Assembly (NCBI GenBank): GCA_026874595.1
Contig: CM049315.1
Location: 11,406,664 to 11,470,663, forward strand
Origin: Sipunculus nudus
Taxonomy: Eukaryota; Annelida; Sipuncula; Golfingiida; Sipunculidae
Length of the DNA: 64,000 nt
Reading direction: 5' to 3'
The position numbers and the translations under genes were made by a program. The notes beneath the pieces are model-generated. The model ran no database searches. It was not told the DNA's origin and saw only the letters and a list, made by a program, of their open reading frames with translations. Positions 49,172 to 61,100 of the stretch are shown piece by piece; positions within the stretch are counted from its first letter, which is position 1; the number at the start of each line of letters is the position of its first letter.

Positions 49172-49816
49172 GTAGGGTGACCTCGCTGTGTGTTTATTGG
49201 TGGATTTTCCATCTTTACAATTTAAGTTTGTTGAGCGTTTACTCTACCCGGGAGACTGTAATAAAACCGGCGTGCCCTCACAGGTCATTATTGACCTAAG
49301 TTTAGTGATTTATTTCATTTGGACAGTTGGGGGCAACTTTGCACACAGAAATGTATAATTTTCTGTAAAGTAATTTACAAGTATGGTAATCATTGCAATG
49401 CAAGTAAAGAAATTTTGACTGAGTTTCACACTTTAGTGTGATTAAAAATCAAGAAATTATATCAGATACTGAGCCAGTGTTTTGAGGAATATAACTATGT
49501 ATCAGCTGGTCATGATTAGTACATACACAGAACAAAAAAACAGGAAAGTGCCATAATTAAATAAAGTAAGATACAGATCTAAAATTTGTAAGGTAAAGTT
49601 TTGTAAAGTAAGGTACAGATATATAAACAATTTTATTTGGCTTTTTGAAAAGGGACAAGTGATTTAGTAATAAGATTATTTACAAATGCAGATCTTTTTA
49701 TTATCGTATGTTGATGCACTAATCATGAAATAAATATAATGCTATTAATTTGACCCAAACTAAAATTTCAGCCTTTACCATTCTATAAAATGTACATCTA
49801 ACCGTATCCATTTCAG
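49172..49816 (+). other. Dachsous intron 2 (645 bp, phase 1)
   Basis: The intron runs from G|GTAGGG to ATTTCAG and splits the Gly codon of the SG motif in EC17. AT-rich, no feature seen. Confidence 0.9.
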
Positions 49817-50160
49817 GAGCACTAAAGGTGAACAAACCTCTGGACAGGGAGGAGCAGGCTGTATACGCCCTCCAGGTTACCGCATATGATGGAGTCCACA
49901 GGTCATATGCAGAGGTCAAGGTCATTATTAATGATGTCAATGACGAGAAGCCAGTTTTTGACAAGTCGGCATATTACTTCATGGTTCCTGAAGATTCCAA
50001 ACAAGGAACGACAATCGGACGAGTATCAGCACAAGATGACGATGCAGGACACAGTGGTGATGTCACTTATTCCATTGTCACAAAATGGGGACGAGAATAT
50101 TTCTGGCTACATCCAACCACAGGAATATTCTCTATACAGAAACCTGTGGAATATGAAGAG
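49817..50160 (+). CDS. dchs: Dachsous, exon 3: rest of EC17 and most of EC18
   Basis: Adds residues 1806-1919. The first two bases complete Gly 1805, and the exon ends in phase 0 at GAAGAG|GTAAAT. EC17 continues with KPLDREEQAVYALQVTAYDG and closes at the linker NDVNDEKPVF (Asp at about 1844). EC18 follows with YYFMVPEDSKQGTTIGRVSA, QDDDAGHSGDVTYSIVTKWG, and an LHPTTGIFSI-QKPVEYEE segment in which the usual LDRE is replaced by VEYE. All canonical calcium-linker residues are present. The next codons continue in exon 4 as VPHYILTIKAEDRG. Confidence 0.93.
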
Positions 50161-50529
50161 GTAAATCTGGATGAGTTATTAGTTAAAATTTGGATATTTT
50201 ATTAATAATTGAATTTAAATATTTAAAATAAATGTCTGTTGCAGTGAAATCTTTTTGGGGTTATTGCACTCCGAGCCTTATATGCAGGCATAGGAGATAT
50301 TTTTCCAGAAAGAGTGAAATTATATGATCAAATCATCTTTAACAGGCCAAACCATAAATTTAAATAATGGAATATTGCATATATGAAGTCCTTCTCAGTC
50401 AGTTAAGCACACTCCATAATGTTATCTTTACTACATTTATTGTTGGTAGAATTTCACTTAATTATACACAAGTATAATATCATAGATATTAAAGATAAAA
50501 ATTTTTAAAAAATTTTATGTGATTTGCAG
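50161..50529 (+). other. Dachsous intron 3 (369 bp, phase 0)
   Basis: The intron runs from GAG|GTAAAT to GATTTGCAG. Short, AT-rich, no internal feature seen. Confidence 0.9.
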
Positions 50530-50731
50530 GTGCCCCACTATATACTGACCATCAAGGCAGAGGACCGAGGCCCCACCCCCCTGTCCAGCACGGTCACTGT
50601 CTACATGAACATCGATGACACAAACGATAATGAGCCTATATTTGACCCCGGGACGTACAGTGACGAGGTTTGGGAAAATGCGACTGTGGGGACACACATC
50701 TTGACAGTGGCAGCAACTGACAGGGATTCAG
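50530..50731 (+). CDS. dchs: Dachsous, exon 4: end of EC18 and start of EC19
   Basis: Adds residues 1920-1986 and the first base of Gly 1987; phases are 0 at the start and 1 at the end (TCAG|GTAATG). It reads VPHYILTIKAEDRGPTPLSS, then TVTVYMNIDDTNDNEPIF, which closes EC18 (linker Asp at about 1949). EC19 then begins with YSDEVWENATVGTHILTVAA and TDRDSG. The acidic calcium motifs are intact. The SG join to exon 5 restores DRDSGKNGKILYSL. Confidence 0.93.
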
Positions 50732-52607
50732 GTAATGTGTATACAGAAAGGCAACAGTCTGGTCAGAATTCCTAAACAAGCCATCAGTCTCTGTGAGAAC
50801 TCTGTATGTACCAAGGTAATCAGATGGTTCACTGTTAGTTAATGTTTGAATGTCATCAAACTCATTTTTACTATTGAGTAACATGGAAACATGAATTTTT
50901 TAATTTTCAAAGATTTTTTTTTTTTGGTGAGCTTTATATTGTGCCTCAACCATGAAGGGTACAACATTTAGATGTTTAGGGAGTAGAATTTTTATCATTT
51001 TTACTAAATTAACATTACATTTCGTTTTATTAGTATGACCACATTAATAACACATTGAATAAAACAATGGTTACATAAAATTTTTCTAAAACCATAATAA
51101 GACATTGATTATCATCTAATCAATTTTCAGAGACATGAAAGAAAATAAACATGATTATGATGATGATATATGATGGGCACTCAAGTCTAGTGTCTATTAG
51201 TCTATAATAACCAATGTCCTATAGTGAGCCTATAATCATTTGATGATCAGAGATCCAGAGTAACTCTAGTCTTCAAAGGTATAGCCAGGTGTAAATAAAC
51301 ATCAAAATGTAGGTCATGTACTGACACCAGTGTTCTGTTCACAGGCCCTTTTGAAGCTCAACAATTCATTTAATTGTCATCTCAAAAAAGACCAAATAAC
51401 CAACTAGTGGTCAGTAACCCAGTCATAGGGTACCTATACAAGACTTAATGGAGTGTTATACTCATGGTCAATTTATACTGCAGTATAGTTTACAAGCTTA
51501 TAGGCTAAAGTTACAACCTAACCAGTTACAGTGGACAAGTGACATTGGAGACATCTTTATGAGCCGTGTCCAGATCAAGAGTTGTTAATGTACAGGTCAC
51601 ATGAAAGACTAAACACATAAGCACCGCATGTGTACCTTTATTTTGTGTATTTGTTGTAGAAGGATAGTTCATTTGTAAGGGCCAGTGAATAGAGATTAAG
51701 ATACGTATAGGGGAGGTGAAAAATAAACAACCTGCAACCATATGATCATGGCTGACAGGTCATGTCCACCAACATCCACAATGAGTACTTACACCTAATG
51801 CCATTTGGGATAATTGCAGGTGTAAATGCGATCTGTTAGTGCATGGGCGTGTCTCAATTCCACTGAGATTCAATCATTGTTCTCTGTCTCCTGTAAGCTA
51901 GCCATTGAAATTTTAAATTAGAATGGAATCAAGGAATTAGACTTGCTGAGGTATCATTTATTTGTTTAGAATCACTCGACAAATATGTCCGTCCCAAGGA
52001 ATGTGAAACGTGTCAGAAAGGAACAGGTAGCCATGGTGTGAGTTTGTGTGCTCGCAGGACAGGAACCAAGTTCTGATCAATGGCACATTCCTGTTTGTGC
52101 AGAGACAACCAGACGGGCAGGAATTTCACAAGCCCTGCCACCCTCTGAGAATCACACTCAGAGAGGCCATTGTCAGCCACAGTTGCTTGTTAAGTTGACA
52201 GGGTTCTTTGCCCTGTCAGTTCCGGTCCCGCCTCCTTATGGTCAAGTACCCCTCTGTTCTTCTGTTGACCAGTGTGAACCATCTAGAAAATCTCTCACCT
52301 ACACTTTCTCACATACAATGTCACATCTGCCAGATCAAGAACTTGGTTTTTTTTTTTTTTTTTTGGAAAAATTAGACTAACTAAAATACTAGCTATAGGA
52401 TACATAAGTTAGTTTTGTCAGGTTTCTCACCCACCAGGATTAGCTTTAGTATTACTGAATATTGTTAAACTGGACAATATTCTGACTATTCAAACCTCCA
52501 CGGATACTCAGTTTCTGATAAGACCAGGAATATCATACCCAAAACTATAACTGGAATCCATTGATAACCAGTAACATTATAGATGTCTAATATACAACAA
52601 ACAGAAA

Positions 52608-52686
52608 GCCATCCAAACTGGACAGACAGCCATCCAAACCAGACAGACAGCCATCCAAATCACACAGACAGCTATCTAAACTGGAA
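52608..52686. repeat. 21-bp minisatellite, about four units
   Basis: GCC-ATCCAAA starts at 52608, 52629 and 52650, and a changed copy (GCTATCTAAA) at 52671, so the period is exactly 21 bases. The separating part is a CAGACA-type motif. The multiple-of-three period yields a repeated SLDGCL-type reading on the minus strand, which is not evidence of a gene. Confidence 0.88.
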
Positions 52687-52825
52687 AAAAATGCTGCATT
52701 CATGCCATTATCTGGATTAAATCCAAAAATGTACTCCAATTTTATGGCTAGATTTTTTTTATTATAGCTTTTTGAGACGTGTTTAACACAGCCCATCAAA
52801 AATTACACTGACAGACACAGAAAAA

Positions 52826-52918
52826 CAGACCAACAGAGAGAGAGAGAGAGAGGGACACAAACAGAAGGACAAACAGACCCAGGGACAGACAGATGGAGAG
52901 ACAGACAGACAGACAGAG
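52826..52918. repeat. (GA)n and (CAGA)n microsatellite
   Basis: CAGA- and GA-based repeats over about 90 bases, with a pure GA stretch near 52836-52853. Confidence 0.9.
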
Positions 52919-53787
52919 AGTTAGATATGGGTGATCACATGATCTCCTAGTTAACAACTATGTTGCTTTTTTTGATTTGTGCAAAATTTGTCAGGAAAAA
53001 TAAACAGGTGTCTGTGAGTGTGTACTAGCCTGTCAGTCATGCCTGGAGGCTTTATCATTCTCTATGATTCTCCATGTGTGATCATCTGTATTTTCAATCC
53101 ATCATGATTCGGGTTACTCTTGTATTGTCATGAGATGATGGCTCCCAGCATGCACCCCTGCCAGGTGGAGAATCCATTACACAGGATCGGTGTTGGTGAA
53201 AGGGGGCATCACAGCTGTGGAGCGACCCTTGTGCTGCCAAGTCTGGGTTTCCCGCTGATCTCTCAATAATAAATGCAAAAATAGGAAGGTCTCCAGAACT
53301 TGATGAAAACCCAGATTTAAATAGTGTGAAATTGCAGTGGTTTTACAATGCAAATAAAATCACACTTTGTCTTGACCTTCCTTTATATATCCTGACCCCC
53401 TCCCATCTGTCTGTCTCTGGACGTGTGATAACTTCTGTCTTCATCTCTGAGTAATTGTCTCATGGGTGTGCTCTCTGTCTCTATGATGTGGCCTCTGTCC
53501 CCTGGTTTACCTGTTTTCTCTGTAATTATCTGGACTCTGTAAACAGCATGACTTCTCTTTTTTCTGCTTAGAATTCCTAGTAGTTTACATCCATTTGACC
53601 CCTGTCATTTCCCAAAAGTTTGTCTCTTTAACTTACATACATCTGTGTCTCTCTTTCCTTTTCCTTTTCTCTCTATCAGGTCAGAGAGACTAACTCACTT
53701 CCTTTCTTTAATGATTTCTGTTTTATCTTCCATGCACATTAATCTCCTCCTTCTTTCCTTTTCTACACACCTTACCCCCATTAACCA

Positions 53788-53795
53788 ACCCTTCT

Positions 53796-53828
<33 letters not shown>
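53788..53828. repeat. (CT)n microsatellite
   Basis: Pyrimidine tract of CT dinucleotides with one TTT interruption, inside a wider pyrimidine-rich stretch. Confidence 0.9.
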
Positions 53829-55774
53829 GTGACTCTTCCCGTCTCACACATATCAGATTAAATCTGTTAGTTGCAGCCTGTATACTGTATAAACAATATC
53901 TTCATACATGCCTTCACCAAATTTTATTAATAATGAGAAAATATGAAAAGAATGTCTGTGTACGGTGAAATAAAATGTATAAAGAATGCTGCAGCCTGAT
54001 TACACACTGATCATGAATGGTGTTGGGGTAGTATTTCCTACCATGCCACCAAGCTGTACTGCCAGGCTCAAGTACTGGTTTTTGTGTGTTTATATGAAGG
54101 ATTTAGCATTTTGTTTAGCCCCACTTCCATGTCACCTCCTCCCGACAAAAGCAACCTGGGGTCAATGGGTGCATCAGCCTGAAGGGTGTTTCATTTACAG
54201 GAAGGTTTATTGAACATTTATCATCAGTTCTCCTCGCCAATTGTGCAGGGCATTATGGGAAGCCACTGAGCTGTGTCATTCTCAATATGTCAGTCCTCAG
54301 TTTTAACCTGTACAGGCTGTATATTGAGTTGCTTCTGGCCATTCTTGCCAGGTGACTTCAGAGATTCTTCTTATAGATATTCTGTGGTAGGCTTAATTCA
54401 GTTCATATAAATCAGGCTATGTCACACAGTCATAGAGGGGGGTATATGTGAATCCCACAGAGATTAAGCACATCCTGTTAACACAAACTATAGAACTATA
54501 GAATCATTGCCAATCAGTAGAGCACATTCCTCTGCTAAAACAACTCTGTACTACTCCAGGATCTTCTCCTTGCAATATCCAGATCCCCACAAAAAATTTA
54601 ATCTGGTTTTCCCTGACTCATGACCCCCCTCCCTCCCTAATTTTTGCATACACTGCTAAATGACAAGTAAACAGAACCTGGTAAAAAACATAACTTCCTT
54701 GACTAAGGAAATAAAATAGTGACAAATCATGTACCTTATTTACTACGCTAAAAACTTGCAATCTTGCAGTTATAATAATTTAAATTTTTATAGACTATAT
54801 ACAGTTTCCATAACTAAATACAATTATCTACTAATTTTCTTATCCTTTAAATTCACTACAGAGCTGTATTTAATTTTACTTGAAATTAGATTGTAAATTT
54901 TAAAATGAAGCAGTTACATTTAAGTTGTAAAGCATTATTCCACTGAATGGTAGGAAAAGTGGTAAATTAAATCATGTTAATGAAAGATTAACTCAGAAAG
55001 GCTCTGCACCAAGCCATTGTGCCCTGGAAAGAAATTATACCTACAGAAGTCCTGGTCTCAGGCCTACCACCCCTTATTTGTATAGATGGTTCAACCATTA
55101 AAGTAGAGGGTGTGTCTCACATGAAGATTTGAGGGGTGACAAGATTAACCTGGTATGCCAGGCTTGGGGACATGCTACCTGGACAGTCAGGGAATACAGT
55201 GTAATACTTACTATAAATAGAATACCTGAAGGTGCATGTCATCACCAGATGGTGGCTGACCTTGTTGACATTGCATGTCAGAGGTCAGGGGCTGGGTCAC
55301 CAGGTGCCTTCTCCACAGGAAGTGGACCCCTCAATAAATGGAGACCATTGTCACCCCTCCACCATTGTCAAATATCAGCTTTCTAATTAATATCAAATTT
55401 TTCCATATGCAATAACTGTTATCATGAAGTAAGAAAATATTACTTGTAAATTATAATTACAAGGAACAGACATACAACATAAACATAATTTCTAATTAAG
55501 CCACTGTAAAGATAAAAAAAAATTAATGATATTGCCATTAATTTAATTTGATCTTGCTATAGCCTAGTTGTGAATCTAAATATTAAGCCAGATTTCAAAC
55601 ATTTATAACTTTGGTATTAATTCTATCCAATAAAATGTTGACTTTGCAGATTTGTGACAAGTTCTGTAACTATAATACATGTTTCTCCAAATAACATATA
55701 TTAGAATTTTTTGAATCCTTATGTTTCTATTTCATATTTTATTATAATGAATGGGGTAATAATTATAATTTCAG

Positions 55775-55965
55775 GTAAAAATGGCAAGATCTTGTACAGC
55801 TTGGTTGGCGGTGATCCTCGAGGACAGTTCCGGGTGGATCCAGAGACAGGGGCGCTGTACACAGCCAAGGAGCTGGATCGTGAGGCACAGGCCTACTACA
55901 ACCTGGCTGTAACAGCAACTGACCAGCCAGAGAGCACAGTGCTGCAGAGACACTCAACAGCAATG
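55775..55965 (+). CDS. dchs: Dachsous, exon 5: central part of EC19
   Basis: Adds residues 1988-2050 after completing Gly 1987; it ends in phase 0 at ATG|GTCAGT. It reads KNGKILYSLVGGDPRGQFRV, DPETGALYTAKELDREAQAY, YNLAVTATDQPESTVLQRHS, TAM. This is the middle and end of EC19 with a canonical LDRE motif. The exon is too short to be convincing alone, but both junctions restore continuous cadherin sequence: DRDSG|KNGK and TAM|VSVIVKDVNDQAPVF. Confidence 0.92.
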
Positions 55966-57207
55966 GTCAGTGTCACATGTAAAAGAGGCTCCAGATGTTG
56001 ACAACTTTAGTGTAGATTATGCAGGAGGGGGTTTTATTCTTTAGAAATTACATTGTCTTAAAAGAAAAAGGCTGTATCTGCACTTGGTTTGCAGCTGTTG
56101 TGATTACAATAAACTGGTTTCTGTTAGTCTGGAAGAAGTATATTTTGTGTTGGCACTGTAGTTCATTTTATAAAAGTCTGAATTGGTTTGTTTAGTGCAT
56201 CTTGCTGTCCACATTTGGTTTGGAATAGGATTCATTCTGCTGCAAAAATGGAATGCTATATAGCAAATGCATCGCATCTTAGTCATCCAGCACTGATTGA
56301 CAGTTCAAAACTTACCTCAGGGACTACATTAGACTGAACTTATTCATGATTCAGATTATCTCCTAGTGCAGTTACAGCCTGAGATATATACTTCCATTAC
56401 TCTGTATGTATTAACTGTAAAGTGTCCGTTTCCCTGGGATACACCGTGCTCTGTATGGGAGAATTATGTTAAAGGGGCCCAATCACCTATAAAGCATGAA
56501 TTAACACAAAAATACCTTCTTCTAAATCTGTACCAACCAAAATATTGCCTTGAAACCATTTGCTTACTCCTCTAAATGATTGTTAAAACCAGTGGACCAG
56601 GCATGATCACAGTTGTCAACAGAAACACAGCTCTGGGGCCCTGTGCATAGCAGAGCCATAACACATGTCATTCAGGAGATGCCCTGACTGACATGGCCCA
56701 AAAATGTAATACATGTGCCCACGGGCTGAAACACTGTGTTTTGCATGATCGAACCTCTGGCCACGGAGTCTTGTTATGGTATACAGACACACGTGGACTG
56801 TGTTTACCAAAACGCAGAGCCATAACAAGGGGTTAAACAGCTGTGTCCAAGGTACTGAGACTGTGTGCCGGGATGGTTTGGTTGGGAAACTTTTGTATAA
56901 GGAAAACTGAACTGATAGTGTGAAAGAATAGGCATAATATTGCTCCTGATTAGGTCCCTTAAAAATGTTGGTTCCTTACCTGACATCTTATACATCATAA
57001 GCTATTTATCACATGATTATATATTAATTTGCTGAGTGGACTTATCTACTGTCTGTTATAGAAACAGGCTCTAACAAAGTATGTGATGTAAGTTTTTCAA
57101 GTATGGAGAAATGTGTACATATTAGAAAGATAATTATAACTTAAACAACAGTTCACATATTGCACAAATAATACAATATATCCTCTCCATTTGAACATAT
57201 GTTGCAG
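55966..57207 (+). other. Dachsous intron 5 (1.24 kb, phase 0)
   Basis: The intron runs from ATG|GTCAGT to TGTTGCAG. It lies at the same place in EC19 (just before the G strand and DxND linker) as intron 1 does in EC16. No feature seen inside. Confidence 0.9.
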
Positions 57208-58117
57208 GTGTCAGTGATAGTAAAAGACGTCAATGACCAAGCTCCTGTCTTTGTGTCTCCAAACATCGCGACTGTGTCTGAAGCTATCAGCAAGAATACT
57301 CCATTCTTCAAGGTCACTGCCAAGGATACAGATGAACTTCTCAATGGACAAGTGACCTACCGTTTGCGGAGAAACCCAGGAAGTTTGTTCCAGATTGACC
57401 CAACAGACGGCACACTAAGGGTAATGCAGGCTTTAAATCGTGAGATCATTGATTCTTACACTATAACAGTTGCTGCTATAGATAAAGGTCAGCCTGCCAA
57501 GTCCACAGAAGTTGAGTTAAAGGTCAAGGTCATGGATGAAAATGATAACAGTCCGCGGTTCAATCCATCCATATACAGCCACACTGTACATGAAAACGTT
57601 AAAGTTGGGACTACATTATTGACTGTGACAGCATCAGATCAGGATGCAGGGCTGAATGCCGAGTTGCGCTACTTCATCACCGCTGATGACGAAAACCGAG
57701 ATTTTTACCTTGATCCCTTGAATGGAGAGTTGCGTGTCCAGAAGAGATTAGATTATGAACGAAAGAAAGTTTACAACATTGAAGTTACTGCCCAAGATTT
57801 AGGAGAGCCAAGTCGATCAGACACTGCTATCGTCACGGTCACCATTGAAGATGTTAATGACTGCTCACCCATATTTGTTGATTCTCCGTATGTTGCGTAT
57901 GTTCAGGAGAACATGAAGTCTTTACCTGTCCATGTTCTGACAGTCAGCGCCAGTGATGCTGATTCTGAGGATTATGCCAGTCTGGTTTACTCCATAGAGG
58001 AGGGCGACCAGGATTTGTTTCAAGTTGATCATTATACAGGAGAGGTCCAGTCCTTGCAGATCCTGGATCGTGAACAGCATGACAGCTACAGACTGACAAT
58101 CATTGCCCTGGATTCAG
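57208..58117 (+). CDS. dchs: Dachsous, exon 6: end of EC19, EC20, EC21 and most of EC22
   Basis: Adds residues 2051-2353 and one base of the next codon. It opens with VSVIVKDVNDQAPVF, closing EC19. EC20 starts IATVSEAISKNTPFFKVTAK and ends at DENDNSPRF (about 2160). EC21 starts YSHTVHENVKVGTTLLTVTA and ends at DVNDCSPIF (about 2265), where the last Asn of DxNDN is Cys. EC22 starts VAYVQENMKSLPVHVLTVSA, keeps LDRE as ILDREQHDSY, and is cut at IIALDSG by a GTAAGA donor, phase 1. EC20 has LNRE and EC21 LDYE in place of LDRE. The protein is therefore incomplete here; vertebrate DCHS1 has 27 EC repeats, so about five more, a membrane segment and the cytoplasmic tail are expected downstream. Confidence 0.93.
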
Positions 58118-61100
58118 GTAAGACCAGTTTTATTTTACCAATATTTTATATTTTATGGATGAGTACACCATTTGTGCTGATATATGTCAAGTATACAGAA
58201 AGATATTCTGCTGGGCTGATACTTCCCAGTATAGTTTACCTTTCAGGTATCACTCTGGTATTGGTTTAAGCAGCAGTGTCAGCACCTTGGTCACATGATC
58301 ACATCACCTGGTCATGTGACTAAACACAGGTGTGAGGTATATTCTAGTTTATTATGGCAACTACTGATACAGGGAGGTGGACAAGATTCACTCTGGTCAC
58401 AACCTGAGCCCAACACATCACATGGCCAATTTTGTTAACCCCACCCCCCTCTCCAAAGCCAAAATGGCCATTAGTATAAAATCATATTTGCTTCCCATTG
58501 GAACAGCATGCCCCCCTGTGGTCTGTATAAACCAATTACAAGCTGGACAGTGGATGGAAAATTGATATGTATCAAGGGATGGGCCAAGAGGAAGACCAGT
58601 CAGCCCTCCTGTCAGTTCTCATTAGGTGTTATCTTGAACCTGTTAATTAGGTCAAAGGACATTGAAAAATTAATGAACATATCACCCACTGTCATAAATG
58701 CAGTTTAAGCCTGGGGACCTGAGAGAAAAAAATGTACCATGTTAATCATATAACATATATAATACTTATAATAATTTATGTTATTAATGCAAGACTTTTC
58801 AAATCTTAAATTTTTCTCTTCATACTCCATGTCAGTTACTTCCTGGTTCATTTAACACATTTATATAGATTTTCTTATATAACCTTATCTTTACCTGAGG
58901 TTTTTCGGACCACTGACACAAACATATTAACAGGTATTCATGTATAATTTACTACATCAGACTTTATCATGAACCAGCTGTCAGGTAGCAGTAAAAATGA
59001 CACTTTATTATGTTTGTTCTGTGCAGATAAGTTACAGATTTATGAAAATATAATGTATTGTTACTGGTAGAATACTAGAAAGTGTGCTCATAAGCATCCA
59101 GCCCATAATTACGTTTAACATGCTTTCATAGCAGCAAAATACATTACATTTATTACCTGGGATTCATATATGGATAGACTTGTGGTCTGCTTATTTTCAT
59201 GTGTCAGACCAACCAAACAATGTGCTGTGCTGAAATCAGGAACATTTTATTCAAAGAGAGTTTTATATCAGCTTTATGATGAAATAGAATGGCACCTTGG
59301 GAACATTTCATTTTTACTTCTGACTTTTTTATATCTGCTGCATACAAAGGACAAGAAGTAGCCAGAAAACTTCATTAAGTTTAGGTGATGAACCGTCTTC
59401 ACTATACAAAGTGTATGTAGCCAGCGGAGAGTGGTTGGGTTTACGATCCCTTGTTTTGCGATGTTGTAAGGTTGCATGAGTACATTTTCTTTGGAAGAGC
59501 GTCTTTGTTGTCCCGTGAGGGGTGGTCTTCTTTGCAATTATTACCGGTAATCACCGCCTTGGATTCGTTGAAGCGTTCATCGGTATGTTTGGTATTTGTG
59601 ATACACCAGGAAAATAAAGTGCTATCAAGCAGAACAGACCGTCTGTTCCTTTGTGTATATGTATATTCTGTGCTGAAGTCAGGATTATTAAGAGGGCTTC
59701 AGCCCACATGATGAGGGTACAAATTGTCCCGTGTTTGGCTCCGTATTTTTATTTCTATAGAAACTCTGCTTTAGGAAGGAAGTCCGGTGACTGTATGCTT
59801 CACATCCCAGGATTCCCTGTTGTACAGGATAGAGATATCATTGTTGCAGTTTGAGCCAGTATGGTTTACACTGAAAAGAGAGGAAAAAGAAAAAAGTTTA
59901 ACTTCATTAATTAAATCTCAAAGTGTAATTATAAACAGATGAATTGGAGCATTAGAAATAAGGAATTTGTTACATTGTCAGTAAAATATGGAAACTGTAA
60001 CAGGAAACAAACTGTGTCAGCTGTTGTTCTTGATGAATTTGGACATAAATATCAACATCAGCTATTGTTAAATATATGAAGTGAAAAAAAGACATGAAAA
60101 CATGTATCTTCATGTGTTTACTTAGTTTGGAAATTGTAATATTTTTTAAATGATCTGCTGATTCCACTTTGATACGTCAGTGAATGTTGAGTATGACATG
60201 TTGGCAGTAAAGATGATCACTTGACAAATCAGTTAATTCAAATACACTTAATGGGAGTAACTCAAAATTAGGCAACCTCACATCTGATATATTTTAATTA
60301 TCTGCATATATGTTATATGCTTTCTGTACTTGAAGATTCTGAGATCATACCAGGCCAGTTTATAGATATATAATCATGATAAATTCCAATTTGACATATA
60401 CTGTGTTCTTGATTGAAAATTTGTTTTCAAATTCTTCTCCAAGAGACTAAAATTCTGGGAATACACCGCAGGAAATACAGGGCTCAAGTGTGCAAGTAAA
60501 ACTCACATTTTAGGTTTCTGGTTATAAACAGCTTAGGGTCATCCAGAAACCAAACATATTTATTCAGCAGTTCAACTGGGAACTCTTATGTCACTTTGTA
60601 TAGGCTAGAGATTAAGACATTACGTCCCAGACTGCTTGTTGCATAGTTCAAAGGTCAGAATTTGAAAGAGCAGCCTACATCATGACAGGGCTTTGTAACA
60701 CCTGTAATAGCAATGTTATTTTATATTATTTACAAAGTCCTGCCACGGTTTAGATCTGTCTGCTGGTACACTAACTGCGTCTCCATTGGTTACATAAGCT
60801 AATTCTGAAGAGAAAGTCCACAAAGATGGGTTCACAAGGTTGTGGGCATCACAGAGGCAAATATATGCAAGGGATTAGACCAACCATTGCCTTGAAAATT
60901 ACAGTTACAAATTGCTGGACTGAGATCTTGTTCTCCCATAGATTAGAGACCTTGCATCTGCTATTGAGATTACAAAAACTTTAGTTTTGTAGAAGTACTT
61001 GTCCTTTTGTCTCATTGATTTATTCATGGCAAACTTTTAAACTCTATTCTGTGAAGGATGTTCTTTACTGCCGTTTCACTTTGACATTGTGTAGCATTGA

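Larger units (their letters stand above)
50732..55774 (+). other. Dachsous intron 4 (5.04 kb, phase 1)
   Basis: The intron runs from G|GTAATG to AATTTCAG, splitting a Gly codon as in intron 2. It contains a poly-T run near 52347-52364, a 21-bp minisatellite (52608-52686), GA and CAGA tracts (52826-52918) and a CT tract (53788-53828). No exon-like sequence was found; the open frames at 52048-52380, 53645-53968 and 55129-55386 match nothing I know. Confidence 0.88.
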
